DNA of 64,000 bases from Aureibaculum marinum (lineage in GTDB: Bacteria > Bacteroidota > Bacteroidia > Flavobacteriales > Flavobacteriaceae), in assembly GCF_003813905.1 (NCBI RefSeq), contig NZ_RPFJ01000007.1:33487-97486 (forward strand), given 5' to 3'. A program made the position numbers and the translations under genes. Shown piece by piece: positions 1 through 8,814 of this stretch; position 1 is the stretch's first letter; every line of letters begins with the position of its first letter. The notes under the pieces were generated by a model. The model searched no databases. It was not told the origin of the DNA and saw only the letters and a program-made list of their open reading frames with translations.

Positions 1-2
1 CT

Positions 3-803
3 ATGACATCACACGAAATAGACTATATAATACATGGAGAAGAAATGCAATTTGTTGAAATAGAGTTAGACCCTCAAGAAGCCGTTGTTGCTGAAGCTGG
101 TAGTTTTATGATGATGGATGATGGTATTAAAATGGATACAATTTTGGGGGATGGGTCTGGACAAACCGAAGGTGTGTTAGGCAAATTATTTTCAGCCGGT
201 AAACGCTTATTAACTGGCGAAAGCTTATTTATGACCGTTTTTATGAATGCTGAACGCGGCAAAAAGAAAGTTGCTTTTGCTTCACCATATCCAGGTAAAA
301 TTATTCCTCTTGATCTCACTAATTTTAATGGAAAATTTATTTGTCAAAAAGATGCTTTTTTATGTGCAGCAAAAGGAGTTTCTGTAGGAATAGAATTCTC
401 TAAAAAACTTGGTAGAGGATTGTTTGGAGGTGAAGGATTTATAATGCAAAAATTAGAGGGTGATGGTATGGCTTTTATGCATGCTGGTGGAACAATTTCT
501 AAAAAAGAATTGCAAGCTGGAGAAAAATTAAAAGTAGATACCGGTTGTTTAGTAGGTTTTACACAACACGTAAATTACGATATAGAATATGTAGGAGGAA
601 TAAAAAATACAATATTTGGAGGTGAAGGTTTGTTTTTTGCAACATTAACAGGTCCAGGTACTGTTTATATTCAATCTTTACCATTTAGCCGACTTGCTGG
701 TAGAATTATTTCGTCTGCCCCTCAAACTGGAAATAAAAACAAAGGTGAAGGTAGTATTTTAGGCGGAATAGGAGATTTATTAGATGGAGATAATAGGTTC
801 TAA
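3..803 (+). CDS. AIM24 / TIGR00266 family protein
   Basis: A 266-residue protein of the AIM24 (TIGR00266) family. This beta-rich fold is widespread in bacteria and related to the mitochondrial AIM24 protein; the bacterial biochemical role is not established. Family features seen are the N-terminal stretch ending [17 protein letters not shown], Gly-rich turns throughout ([33 protein letters not shown]) and the [13 protein letters not shown] segment near the C-terminus. There is no signal peptide or membrane helix. The Gly/Asp-rich tail ([19 protein letters not shown]) is typical of flavobacterial members. The start lies two bases into the window and matches the expected family N-terminus, so the gene looks complete although its promoter is outside. 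A hairpin follows the stop. Confidence 0.85.
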   Translation: MTSHEIDYIIHGEEMQFVEIELDPQEAVVAEAGSFMMMDDGIKMDTILGDGSGQTEGVLGKLFSAGKRLLTGESLFMTVFMNAERGKKKVAFASPYPGKIIPLDLTNFNGKFICQKDAFLCAAKGVSVGIEFSKKLGRGLFGGEGFIMQKLEGDGMAFMHAGGTISKKELQAGEKLKVDTGCLVGFTQHVNYDIEYVGGIKNTIFGGEGLFFATLTGPGTVYIQSLPFSRLAGRIISSAPQTGNKNKGEGSILGGIGDLLDGDNRF

Positions 804-807
804 AAAC

Positions 808-842
808 AGAAGAGGCACAAACAAATAGCTGAGCCTCTTCTT
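808..842 (+). terminator. Hairpin terminator between convergent genes
   Basis: The 9-bp arms AGAAGAGGC (808-816) and GCCTCTTCT (833-841) are perfectly complementary with a 16-base loop. The hairpin sits just after the AIM24-family stop and before the convergent lipoprotein gene. The U-tract is weak, so termination strength is uncertain. Confidence 0.5.
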
Positions 843-921
843 GTATATTATTAATTGTTATTGTAAAATCACTAAACCTCTATAAAACTGAGTATAATTC
901 TCAAAAAATTAGCCGTAAAGA

Positions 922-1620
922 TTAATTATTATTTTGCTTTCGTTCTTGAATAAATTCACTCAACATTTTGCCGTATTTAGATTCTTTTATTTTAGGAGTT
1001 AAACTTTTATGTACACTATCTATCCAAACAATATTGGCATCACTAAATTCTGTTAACGCAACAAAAGGAGCTACTTCATGGTCGTTATTAGTGATAGCGA
1101 AATTAATACCATAACGATATCTACTTTTTATCAATCTATTTATTGCATTTAAAACTGAATCAATTTTAACACTATCTCTATCTCTTTTTGCTTCAAAATC
1201 AGCTTTTAACAAATCTAACCGTTTTCCCGTAAATTTACTTTTTACTTCTTTAAATTCTTCCCATAACTTATGGTTACTCAATCCGTTAATTTCAGCAGCA
1301 TAGTTAAATTTATCTAACTTCGTATTAATAGTTATGGTTCCTTTTTCTCCAAAAAAAGCAATTTCCTTACTAGGAGATTTATCTAAAGATAAATAATAAA
1401 CTTCAGGACTTTCAACCTCGTCTTTTAATGTATACGTATCAGTTCCATCAAGAGTTATTGAATCAACAACTACAAATACAGAATCCTGTTGCTTTTGAAG
1501 ATACAATGTGCCTTTTTTCAAATCTTTAATCTTACCTTGTACAATCATCGTATTCTCAGAATCCTTACCACAAGCATAAGCCAATAAACCGACCAATGCA
1601 ATACTAATTATTTTTTTCAT
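922..1620 (-). CDS. DUF4369 domain lipoprotein
   Basis: A 232-residue predicted lipoprotein. The N-terminus has a lysine pair, a hydrophobic stretch and a lipobox ending LAYAC with Cys17, so the mature protein should be lipid-anchored. Residues 25-120 (VQGKIKDLKKGTLYLQK, then VDSITLDGTDTYTLKDEV) match the DUF4369 beta domain. In Bacteroidota this domain often precedes a thioredoxin-like/AhpC domain (TlpA-type disulfide reductases). No CxxC thioredoxin motif follows here; the C-terminal half is helical and charged, ending in a Gln/Asn-rich tail. It is thus a DUF4369-only form of unknown function. A TAnnTTTG element lies 26 bases upstream of the start. Confidence 0.75.
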   Translation of the reverse strand: MKKIISIALVGLLAYACGKDSENTMIVQGKIKDLKKGTLYLQKQQDSVFVVVDSITLDGTDTYTLKDEVESPEVYYLSLDKSPSKEIAFFGEKGTITINTKLDKFNYAAEINGLSNHKLWEEFKEVKSKFTGKRLDLLKADFEAKRDRDSVKIDSVLNAINRLIKSRYRYGINFAITNNDHEVAPFVALTEFSDANIVWIDSVHKSLTPKIKESKYGKMLSEFIQERKQNNN

Positions 1621-1645
1621 TGAGTTAATCTATGTTTTATCGATG

Positions 1646-1653
1646 CAAATATA
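1646..1653 (-). promoter_or_regulatory. Bacteroidota -7 element for the DUF4369 gene
   Basis: The minus strand reads TATATTTG, a full match to TAnnTTTG, about 26 bases upstream of the ATG. No convincing -33 TTG element was identified. Confidence 0.45.
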
Positions 1654-1746
1654 ATAGTCTTTAGCTAATAGTACTATTCTAAATTACAAAGTATGATCAA
1701 TTAGTTTTTATACCATTTTTAAAATGATGACAAATTAATTTCCTTT

Positions 1747-3054
1747 TTACTGAGCCACTATTTGCATTAAAATAGTACATGCAATGGCTCCAACAGTACC
1801 AACCGCATAGCCAAACACTGCTAATAAAACACCAACTGTAGCTAATGATGGATGAAATGCAGAGGCTACTACTGGTGCAGATGCAGCACCTCCTACATTT
1901 GCCTGACTACCCACTGCCAAAAAGAAATATGGGGCTCTAATTAATTTGGCTACCGTTATTAAAAGTACTGCATGAATTGCCATCCAAACTAAGCCAATAG
2001 CTAATAAACCAAGATTATCAAAAATTAACGTTAAATCCATTTTCATACCAATAGAAGCTACAAGTATATATATAAAAACACTTCCAAATTTACTTGCACC
2101 GGCTCCTTCATAATTCTTAATTTTTGTAAAAGACAATAAAATAGCAACTATTGTAGAAATACTAATCATCCAAAAGAATTCAGAATCTAAAAAAGTAAAA
2201 ATATTTTTAGTAGTGGGATTTTCAATACCACTAACAATACCTGAAAAAAGTTCAGCCAAATATCCTGCTCCATAATGAGCAAAACCAACTGTTCCAAAGG
2301 CTACAGCAGCCATAATCATTAAATCTGACAAACTAGGATTTCTTTCAATTTCTGCAGAATAATTAGATACTTTTTCTTTTAAACTTTCTATAGCCGAAGT
2401 ATCAGCTTTTAACCATTTATCAATACGTTTAGATTTACCAATACCAATTAAAATGATAGCCATCCAAAGATTAGCTACCACAATATCAACAAACACCATT
2501 CCTCCATATAATTTTTGGTTAAATCCATAAATTTCAAGCATTGCAGTTTGGTTAGCTCCACCACCTATCCAACTTCCAGCTAAGGTTGCTAAGCCTCTCC
2601 ACACAGCATCTGGACCAGCTCCACCAACTGTTTCTGGAGAAAAAATAGAAATTACTAAAATTGCAATGGGTCCACCTATAATTATACCAACTGTTCCTGT
2701 AAAAAACATAGCTAATGCTTTCCAGCCAAGATTAAATACTGCTTTTAAATCAATACTTAATGTCATTAATACTAAAGCTGCTGGCAACAAATAACGACTA
2801 GACACATAATACAACTTAGTGCTATGCTTTGTAACCTCTCCACTATCTGAAACCGTTTGCCAATCTGGAGCAATTAACCCTAAAGTTGTAAAAACAGCTG
2901 GCAACATATAAGCTACAAATAAGGCTGGTATAATAGCATAAAACTTTGACCAAAAACCATCCTTTTTAGAAGAAGTATAAAAAATAAAACCTAAGGCTAG
3001 CATTAAAAGTCCGAAAACGATAGTGTCATTAGTGAAAATAGGGGTTGTATCCAT
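1747..3054 (-). CDS. DUF819 family integral membrane protein
   Basis: A 435-residue polytopic membrane protein of the DUF819 family (YjcL-like). It has about ten hydrophobic segments rich in Gly/Ala. The glycine-rich stretch LAGSWIGGGANQTAM near residue 165 and the C-terminal AVGSQANVGGAASAPVVA segment are family-like and resemble discontinuous-helix substrate sites of secondary transporters. No transport substrate is established for the family. The start MDTTPIFTNDTIVFG runs straight into the first helix. The gene stands alone with 193 bases of AT-rich spacer upstream, in which I recognised no motif. Confidence 0.8.
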   Translation of the reverse strand: MDTTPIFTNDTIVFGLLMLALGFIFYTSSKKDGFWSKFYAIIPALFVAYMLPAVFTTLGLIAPDWQTVSDSGEVTKHSTKLYYVSSRYLLPAALVLMTLSIDLKAVFNLGWKALAMFFTGTVGIIIGGPIAILVISIFSPETVGGAGPDAVWRGLATLAGSWIGGGANQTAMLEIYGFNQKLYGGMVFVDIVVANLWMAIILIGIGKSKRIDKWLKADTSAIESLKEKVSNYSAEIERNPSLSDLMIMAAVAFGTVGFAHYGAGYLAELFSGIVSGIENPTTKNIFTFLDSEFFWMISISTIVAILLSFTKIKNYEGAGASKFGSVFIYILVASIGMKMDLTLIFDNLGLLAIGLVWMAIHAVLLITVAKLIRAPYFFLAVGSQANVGGAASAPVVASAFHPSLATVGVLLAVFGYAVGTVGAIACTILMQIVAQ

Positions 3055-3247
3055 AGTTGTTGATTGTATATCTTTTGTGTGTATTTTAATTTTTGCTAAT
3101 TTAAGATATTCTATCTTTTATCATAATTTTCTTTATTTTTTTCTCCAAACGACATGGATATCCTCTATCTTAACTCACAGAAAACTATTTTTTTTGTTCT
3201 AGTTTCAAGATAAAATAATGCTAACAACCTAATTATAAGAATTATAG

Positions 3248-5782
3248 CTACTGACCCACCATAAAAATAGCATTAGAAAAAATCAATTTTCCATTTTCCC
3301 AAAAGCTTCTAAACAAAGGATTATCTGCCAAATAAATTACAGCACCTCTTCCTTTTTCTTCTACGCCAAAGACTAAAGAAGTTTCAATATCTTTAAGAGC
3401 ATTTACCCCTGCAAATCCACTAACCAAATCATTTTTACTGACAATAACACTTACATTTACTCCTTCTGTTAGATACGCAAAATTATTATTCCCTTGACGC
3501 AACGTATAATAATGATTATCATATCCAAAACCAAGTGGATATGAATTATCCATTTTTGCTTTAAAAATGCTACCTGTAGTTATATTTGATAATGATTTAC
3601 GTTCAAGATTATCATAACGTTCTAACACTAATTTTTCTTGTTGTTCTTTTCTTTCTTTCTCTTTTGCTTTTCTTTCGTCATCATCTTTATATTTAGACAA
3701 TTCAAAAGCATCGCTACTGGCAAAAGTAGACAAAGCTCTATCTATAGCTACAACTCTACCTCCTTTTTGAACCCACGTTTTTAATTCATCTAATTTATTT
3801 TTATTGAAAATACTACCATAATAACCGCTAGGTAAAACCAACACGTCATATTGGCTCAAATCAACACGATTAAAATAGTCAGTATCTAAAACAGTTATCG
3901 GATAATTAATTTGTTGTTCAAAAAAGTGCCATACTTCTCCAAAACCTAAAGAAGAAACTCCATCTCCAGAGAGAACTACCACTTTTGGAGCTTTTAAATA
4001 TCGTACTGAACTAGATCCAAAATCTTTTCCTTTAGAAACAAATCCGGATGTAACCCCAATTACTTTTCTATCAAATTTATTAGCAGCATTACTAACTATA
4101 ACATCAAATTTATTACCTAACTTCTCATTACCTTTTCTGGTAATAATTAATGTTCCAGCTCCATATTCTTTTCCTTCAATAGAAAAAGCTGATGTCGAAA
4201 ACCTAACTTTTACTTTATTTTGTAACAAGTATGCTAAAAAAGAAGCATCTTCTATACTATTCCACTTGGTTAAATAAGCGTAAGGTTTTTTCACCCCACT
4301 TACATTAGGTTCGACCACATTAGTTGATACTTCTTTTAATACTAATGCTTTGGTTAGAGCATACGCTTCTAACCCTCTACTATAAGGAATAGACCAAGCT
4401 GTAATATCATACGTAAGAGAGTCTACTAATTTAGTTTGTGGCTCAAACAACGCATTTATAAAGTTAGATTTTGGTTGATTTGTATTTATAACTAAGTCAT
4501 TTTCTTTAATTCTTACATTTTTTGTACTGTTATTTTTATAATCAAATGCTTTTGCTGAACTGCTAGAACTTGGCGAACCATATTTAATTTGATGCGTGTC
4601 TAATAATTTTTTAAGACTATTTATTTTATCTTTTGAATTGTTACTACTTATCACATAACTTTTATATTTTCCTGAAGAATTTTGTGTTGCTTTTTTGAAG
4701 TAAGCTATCAATTCTTGTTGTAATTTATCAGCATTAAGAGATGCCATTTCAATGGTTGATAAACCTGTAGTATAGTGATGCTCTATTCTATCTTTTAATG
4801 TCAATACATCATCATCGGCAGTTTTTATGCCCAGTCCGGCCCTTCCACTACCACCTTGCTCATAAGTCATACCAATAGCTCCATTATACAGCGGATAAGT
4901 ATCTCCATAACTTGGGTATAATAAATCAAAAACTTCTTTGGTAAAATACAACCAGCCATTTTTATCAAAATACTTTGCGTGGTTTTTACCTATTTCTACT
5001 TGAAAATCACGTTGAAAATCAGTAATAATTTCATGATAAGGTTCAGCTGCTGGTGCAAAATAATAAGGATTATTAATACCTTGTTCGTGAAAATCTACAT
5101 GAATATGAGGCATCCATTTGTTATATTCTTTTAACCTTGATTGAGTTTCAACTTGAGATGCCCAAGCCCAATCCCTATTTAAATCAAATAAATAATGATT
5201 GGCTCTACCACCAGGCCAAGGCTCGTGATGCTCTTTGGAATCAGGATTAATATTAAATGGTTTATTTTGATATTGATTATACCAGTTTACATAACGATCT
5301 CGTCCATCAGGGTTTAGACATGGATCGATAATAACAATTGTATTTTCTAACCATTTCTTAATTTCAGAATTAGTTGGATCAACTAAAGCGTACAAGGTTT
5401 TCATAGCTGCTTCAGTACTTACAGCTTCATTACCATGAACATTATAACTTAACCAAACAATAGTTACATCTGAATTTCCAATACCTTCTAAAATTCCTAT
5501 AGATTTTAAATGATTTGTTCTTAAATTTTCTAGTTTAGAAAAGTTTTTAGGAGCTGTAATAAATGCTAAATGTAAGGGGCGATTTTCATAAGTTTCACCA
5601 TACTTGACCAACTTTACATTGTTATTTTCTGTGGCAATATGATTAAAATAATCGACTACCTGATGATGTCTTGTAAATCTATCTCCGAGTTCATATCCTA
5701 AAAATTCTTTTGGAGATTTTGATTGTGAAAAACTATTAATAGAGAATACTAATAGTGTAATAAAAAATAATATATTTTTCAT
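3248..5782 (-). CDS. Secreted M14 zinc carboxypeptidase with C-terminal amidotransferase-like region
   Basis: An 844-residue exported metallopeptidase. A Sec signal (KNILFFITLLVFSINSFSQ) is followed by an M14 catalytic domain at about 35-350. Zinc ligands visible are His116 and Glu119 in NVHGNEA, and His232 in HVDFHEQG. NPDGRDRY (about 157-164) and the YEQGGSGRAG segment carry expected substrate-binding and catalytic-Glu positions. The C-terminal half (about 590-700: VVVLSGDGVSS, YDVLVLPSGYYG, LKTWVQKGGRVVAID) resembles a class I glutamine amidotransferase-like flavodoxin fold, as in other large Bacteroidota M14 proteins. A charged Lys/Glu helix lies between. It probably digests peptides in the periplasm or outside the cell. 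The start is supported by the signal peptide and a nearby TAnnTTTG element. Confidence 0.85.
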   Translation of the reverse strand: MKNILFFITLLVFSINSFSQSKSPKEFLGYELGDRFTRHHQVVDYFNHIATENNNVKLVKYGETYENRPLHLAFITAPKNFSKLENLRTNHLKSIGILEGIGNSDVTIVWLSYNVHGNEAVSTEAAMKTLYALVDPTNSEIKKWLENTIVIIDPCLNPDGRDRYVNWYNQYQNKPFNINPDSKEHHEPWPGGRANHYLFDLNRDWAWASQVETQSRLKEYNKWMPHIHVDFHEQGINNPYYFAPAAEPYHEIITDFQRDFQVEIGKNHAKYFDKNGWLYFTKEVFDLLYPSYGDTYPLYNGAIGMTYEQGGSGRAGLGIKTADDDVLTLKDRIEHHYTTGLSTIEMASLNADKLQQELIAYFKKATQNSSGKYKSYVISSNNSKDKINSLKKLLDTHQIKYGSPSSSSSAKAFDYKNNSTKNVRIKENDLVINTNQPKSNFINALFEPQTKLVDSLTYDITAWSIPYSRGLEAYALTKALVLKEVSTNVVEPNVSGVKKPYAYLTKWNSIEDASFLAYLLQNKVKVRFSTSAFSIEGKEYGAGTLIITRKGNEKLGNKFDVIVSNAANKFDRKVIGVTSGFVSKGKDFGSSSVRYLKAPKVVVLSGDGVSSLGFGEVWHFFEQQINYPITVLDTDYFNRVDLSQYDVLVLPSGYYGSIFNKNKLDELKTWVQKGGRVVAIDRALSTFASSDAFELSKYKDDDERKAKEKERKEQQEKLVLERYDNLERKSLSNITTGSIFKAKMDNSYPLGFGYDNHYYTLRQGNNNFAYLTEGVNVSVIVSKNDLVSGFAGVNALKDIETSLVFGVEEKGRGAVIYLADNPLFRSFWENGKLIFSNAIFMVGQ

Positions 5783-5800
5783 AATTTAATTTTATAGCAT

Positions 5801-5808
5801 CAAATGTA
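5801..5808 (-). promoter_or_regulatory. -7 element for the M14 peptidase gene
   Basis: The minus strand reads TACATTTG (TAnnTTTG), 19 bases upstream of the ATG, giving a predicted very short leader. Confidence 0.45.
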
Positions 5809-5853
5809 TACAATAAATTAAGAAAAAAAATTAGAAAAATTTACAAAAAAACT

Positions 5854-6021
5854 CTAATCACCTTCTTTTTTCTTTGGCAATCGCTTGGCAGATTTCAATC
5901 CTTGTTGAAGTATCCACTCTATCTGACCGTTGGTACTTCGGAATTCATCCGCGGCCCATTTCTCAATAGCCCTAAAAGTTTCTTCATTTATCCGTAATGC
6001 AAACGCTTTTTTCTTCGACAT
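5854..6021 (-). CDS. Arc-like ribbon-helix-helix DNA-binding protein
   Basis: A 55-residue protein. It begins MSKKKAFALRINEETFRAIE, the beta strand plus first helix of an Arc/MetJ-type ribbon-helix-helix fold, followed by the second helix STNGQIEWILQQGLKSA and a basic tail. It is annotated in many flavobacteria as an Arc-family DNA-binding protein. ALRINEE matches the pattern in which alternating residues of the ribbon contact the DNA major groove. It is the last gene of a leftward run starting at the SPFH gene, 21 bases after the alpha/beta hydrolase stop. A perfect 20-bp palindrome lies in the promoter region of that run (8711-8730). It could be an autoregulator of the operon, but this is inference from position only. 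Confidence 0.75.
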   Translation of the reverse strand: MSKKKAFALRINEETFRAIEKWAADEFRSTNGQIEWILQQGLKSAKRLPKKKEGD

Positions 6022-6042
6022 AATTCTTTATTACTTATTTAC

Positions 6043-6978
6043 CTACACTTTTTGGGTAATAAATGTTATAATCCCTTCAACTAACTTTTTACTAATTGGT
6101 AAATCTGCCTTGGTATAAGTACTTATATTCTCCATTCTATTATCACTCTCTACTTCTTTAAAAACATGATTCATTTTATCAATAATTAATAATTGCGAAT
6201 TATCATAAGCATTATGCAATAACTCTGCATCGGTTACAGGAACTTGAATATCTTTAGTGCCATTAATTATTAATGCAGGTACATCTAACTTTTTAAGTTC
6301 TTCTTGAGGGTTATATTTTATCCAAGAGGCCCAAAAAGGCTGTAATGACTTTCTGAATACAGAAACCAATAGTGGATTAAAATTTTCATCAATTTTTCCT
6401 GATTTTATTATCTCAAAAGTCTTTTCCATATCTGCTCTAAACTGCGGAGATTGATTAACTACCTGCTCAATTAATATTTTATCAATCGTACGTCCTGCTC
6501 CTGCTAAAGAGATAAATCCATCAATACGTGATTGACCTGCAACCATACCCACCAAACTTCCTTGAGAATGACCTGCTACAATTATTTTAGAATATAGATT
6601 TTGTTTTTTAAAATACTTTATTACAGTGATAGCCTCATTTATAAAATCGTCAAAAGAGACATTTTCCTCTTTAAACCCTTCTATTTTGGCTAATGCTATA
6701 GAACTTTTATCATAACGATAGGTTGCAACATCTCTCATTACCAACCCCAAGGCTAATTGTTTTAAATAATTACCATCACCACCATTTCTATCAACCATAC
6801 CAGAGCCTGGAATTATAATAACCAAAGGCATACTTTTGATAGTTTTTGGCATCATTAAAGTTCCATTAACAGAGATGTTTTTAGAAGGAATTTGAAGCTC
6901 TCTTTCTATATAATCATCTTTTTGAGAATAGCCTATAAAACTTATAAACAACAACAATATTAAAATTATATTTTTCAT
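6043..6978 (-). CDS. Secreted alpha/beta hydrolase
   Basis: A 311-residue alpha/beta hydrolase with an N-terminal signal peptide (KNIILILLLFISFIGYSQ). The oxyanion-region motif PGSGMVDRNG lies near residue 57. The nucleophile elbow GHSQGS places the catalytic Ser at residue 138. A late Asp (GTKDIQVPV) and His (MNHVFKEVE) complete a plausible triad. The architecture fits the S9/dienelactone-hydrolase-like family often annotated as alpha/beta hydrolase in Bacteroidota. The substrate is unknown, but short acyl esters or peptides in the periplasm are likely. It follows the small membrane-protein gene by 4 bases, so the two are probably co-transcribed. Confidence 0.82.
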   Translation of the reverse strand: MKNIILILLLFISFIGYSQKDDYIERELQIPSKNISVNGTLMMPKTIKSMPLVIIIPGSGMVDRNGGDGNYLKQLALGLVMRDVATYRYDKSSIALAKIEGFKEENVSFDDFINEAITVIKYFKKQNLYSKIIVAGHSQGSLVGMVAGQSRIDGFISLAGAGRTIDKILIEQVVNQSPQFRADMEKTFEIIKSGKIDENFNPLLVSVFRKSLQPFWASWIKYNPQEELKKLDVPALIINGTKDIQVPVTDAELLHNAYDNSQLLIIDKMNHVFKEVESDNRMENISTYTKADLPISKKLVEGIITFITQKV

Positions 6979-6982
6979 TTAA

Positions 6983-7489
6983 TTATTCTTTAATATTTGA
7001 TTTATAAGTATTAATTACTCTTTTAGCCTCATTTTCTTTTTGCGTACCTATCAATATTTTTTTTCCATTATTGAGTACTATTTGAATCCCTTTATCACCT
7101 TTTACTGAATAAGCCACACCACGACCTCTAATATTAAAAATACCGCTCTTAAACCCCCATCCTCCATATTCACTTATCGCCAAATACTTTCTAACATAAA
7201 TGGCATTAATATCTTTCCAATATAGTATCTTATAGTTTCTATGAAAAGGATAAAACTGATAACCAACCCCTTTTTCGTCTATTTTAGTATTTAGTCGCAT
7301 CAAGAATATAAATATGGCTGCCAAGAATATTATTAAAAAAGAAATCAAAAATAAAATTCTATCTGTACCTTCGGCTTTTACTTCTTCAAAATTTATTTTT
7401 AAAGGAAGTAAAATCCCAATCAAAAAGAGAGCAAAAATAACATAAAGCCACCATTGATTAAATCGTTGTTGTTCTGTAAATACTTTCAT
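6983..7489 (-). CDS. Small two-helix membrane protein with PH-like C-terminal domain
   Basis: A 168-residue protein with two N-terminal transmembrane helices (about 12-29 and 45-64). A soluble C-terminal domain follows: YKILYWKDINAIYVRKY, GIQIVLNNGKKILIGT. That pattern of short strands plus a final helix looks like the PH-like domains (bPH/DUF304 type) found in bacterial membrane proteins. The family assignment is inference. The gene sits in the SPFH-hydrolase-Arc run. Its stop is four bases from the hydrolase start, which indicates an operon. No catalytic residues can be identified. Confidence 0.65.
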   Translation of the reverse strand: MKVFTEQQRFNQWWLYVIFALFLIGILLPLKINFEEVKAEGTDRILFLISFLIIFLAAIFIFLMRLNTKIDEKGVGYQFYPFHRNYKILYWKDINAIYVRKYLAISEYGGWGFKSGIFNIRGRGVAYSVKGDKGIQIVLNNGKKILIGTQKENEAKRVINTYKSNIKE

Positions 7490-7552
7490 TATATGATATT
7501 AAAAATAATAGATTTTTAAACTTTCTCAAGTACATTTAACACTCAACTCTAC

Positions 7553-7711
7553 TCACCTATTTTTATCTCTTTCAAAAACTATTCTAGCAGTATGCTCAGC
7601 TAAATGACAAACCCTCCATCCAGATTGTGCATATTGATTTAAAGTATCTTCTAACCTTTTATTATTTCCTGTTAAACCTTGCTTCCAATTAATTACTTTG
7701 TATTCTTTCAT
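7553..7711 (-). CDS. DUF4177-like small protein
   Basis: A 52-residue ORF. It starts MKEYKVINWKQGLTGNNKRLEDTL and ends GWRVCHLAEHTARIVFERDK. The order (strand, helix, G-W-x-V strand, final strand FER) is the DUF4177 pattern of small alpha+beta proteins of unknown function. It is encoded in the same direction as its neighbours, five bases after an even smaller ORF and 63 bases before the membrane-protein gene. Its position inside the SPFH run and the family-like GWRV motif argue that it is real. Confidence 0.6.
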   Translation of the reverse strand: MKEYKVINWKQGLTGNNKRLEDTLNQYAQSGWRVCHLAEHTARIVFERDKNR

Positions 7712-7716
7712 TTACT

Positions 7717-7800
7717 TTACTTAAAAATTAAACTAATTATTACCAAAATCAGAGCTAGTACTAATGAGGTTACCATTAACTTTTTTCTTTTTTTAGTCAT
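7717..7800 (-). CDS. Very small single-helix membrane ORF
   Basis: A 27-codon ORF encoding a Lys/Arg-rich N-terminus (MTKKRKK) followed by one hydrophobic helix (LMVTSLVLALILVIISLIF) and a final Lys. It fits exactly between the SPFH gene (26-base gap) and the DUF4177-like gene (5-base gap) on the same strand. The positive-inside signal/anchor shape suggests a small membrane protein. No homology is recognised and chance cannot be excluded at this length. Confidence 0.35.
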   Translation of the reverse strand: MTKKRKKLMVTSLVLALILVIISLIFK

Positions 7801-7826
7801 TTTATTATTAATTTAAATAGTTGTAA

Positions 7827-8681
7827 CTATGTTAAAGTTCCTGCATTTACCACAGGAGTTGCGTCTTTATCAGAGCATAATATCACCATTAAATTACTTA
7901 CCATAGTAGCTTTTCGTTCCTCATCTAAATCAACAATTTCTTTTTTACTTAACTCCTCCAAAGCCATTTCTACCATACTCACAGCACCTTCAACAATTTT
8001 ATGACGTGCAGCCACTATTGCTGTAGCTTGTTGACGTTTTAACATTGCATTAGCTATCTCTTGAGCATAAGCCAAATAACCTATTCTAGCTTCAAGCACC
8101 TCAATACCTGCCATTGCCAAACGTTCAGATAACTCCAACTCAAGAGCCTCACTTACCTCATTTACACTAGCCCGCAATGTAATATCTTCATCTAATCCTT
8201 CATCAGCAAAATTATCGTAAGGATATAAACTTGCTAATTTTCGAACCGCAGCGTCACTTTGAACACGAACAAAGTTTTCAAAATTATCAACATCAAAAGC
8301 TGCCTTATATGTATCTTGAACTCTCCAAACCAAAATAGTACTTATCATAATAGGATTACCTAGTTTGTCATTCACCTTTACACGTTCACTATCAAAGTTA
8401 CTTGCTCGTAAAGAAATTCTTTTCTTGGTATAAAACGGATTTGCCCAAAAGAAACCATTCTCCTTTACCGTTCCAATATACTTTCCAAAAAGCAAAAGCA
8501 CCTTAGAAGTATTTGGATTTACTAGGAAAAATCCAGGAAGCAATAAAACTCCAACAATTATGGATACAATAAACGCCATATCAATACTAGAAAACCCATA
8601 AACACCTCCTAGTATTAATAGAGCTACTAAAAACAGCATAAAATATCCGTTACGGACCTTAATAATTTTCTCTTCTTTCAT
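7827..8681 (-). CDS. SPFH/Band 7 domain membrane protein
   Basis: A 284-residue SPFH (stomatin/prohibitin/flotillin/HflK) family protein. Two hydrophobic helices (about 12-30 and 34-54) are followed by the SPFH domain from about residue 57 (NPNTSKVLLLFGKYIGTVKENGFFWANPF). The Gly-Phe-Phe-Trp-x-Asn-Pro turn is characteristic. The coiled-coil segment after residue 180 includes MAGIEVLEARIGYLAYAQEIANAMLKRQ, typical of the oligomerising stalk. These proteins scaffold membrane microdomains and often regulate FtsH-type proteolysis; no specific partner is visible here. It heads a leftward run of small membrane and regulatory proteins. A perfect palindrome lies 30 bases upstream of its start. Confidence 0.88.
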   Translation of the reverse strand: MKEEKIIKVRNGYFMLFLVALLILGGVYGFSSIDMAFIVSIIVGVLLLPGFFLVNPNTSKVLLLFGKYIGTVKENGFFWANPFYTKKRISLRASNFDSERVKVNDKLGNPIMISTILVWRVQDTYKAAFDVDNFENFVRVQSDAAVRKLASLYPYDNFADEGLDEDITLRASVNEVSEALELELSERLAMAGIEVLEARIGYLAYAQEIANAMLKRQQATAIVAARHKIVEGAVSMVEMALEELSKKEIVDLDEERKATMVSNLMVILCSDKDATPVVNAGTLT

Positions 8682-8710
8682 ATGTATTTTATTTAATATT
8701 GTTTTAAATT

Positions 8711-8730
8711 TTAAAATGATATCATTTTAA
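8711..8730. promoter_or_regulatory. Perfect 20-bp palindrome, candidate operator
   Basis: TTAAAATGAT followed by its exact reverse complement ATCATTTTAA. It lies in the 133-base divergent gap between the SPFH run and the nuclease gene, 30-49 bases upstream of the SPFH start. AT-richness raises the chance background, but the central ATGATATCAT is unlikely at random in this short gap. It is a candidate binding site for a dimeric regulator such as the operon's own RHH protein. Confidence 0.4.
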
Positions 8731-8789
8731 TATCGTAAAGATATAAAATATTTTTTAACATTTCCAAATATTATCATTAATATATTTCC

Positions 8790-8797
8790 TATTTTTG
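8790..8797 (+). promoter_or_regulatory. -7 element for the S1/P1 nuclease gene
   Basis: TATTTTTG matches TAnnTTTG and lies 18 bases before the nuclease ATG. Confidence 0.5.
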
Positions 8798-8814
8798 TAA
8801 AAAGATTTAGACTT

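Noticed and set aside
5930..6118. 62-codon open frame on the plus strand
   Set aside because: It lies opposite the Arc-like gene and the hydrolase 3' end; the translation lacks any domain-like pattern, while the minus strand encodes a recognisable RHH protein.
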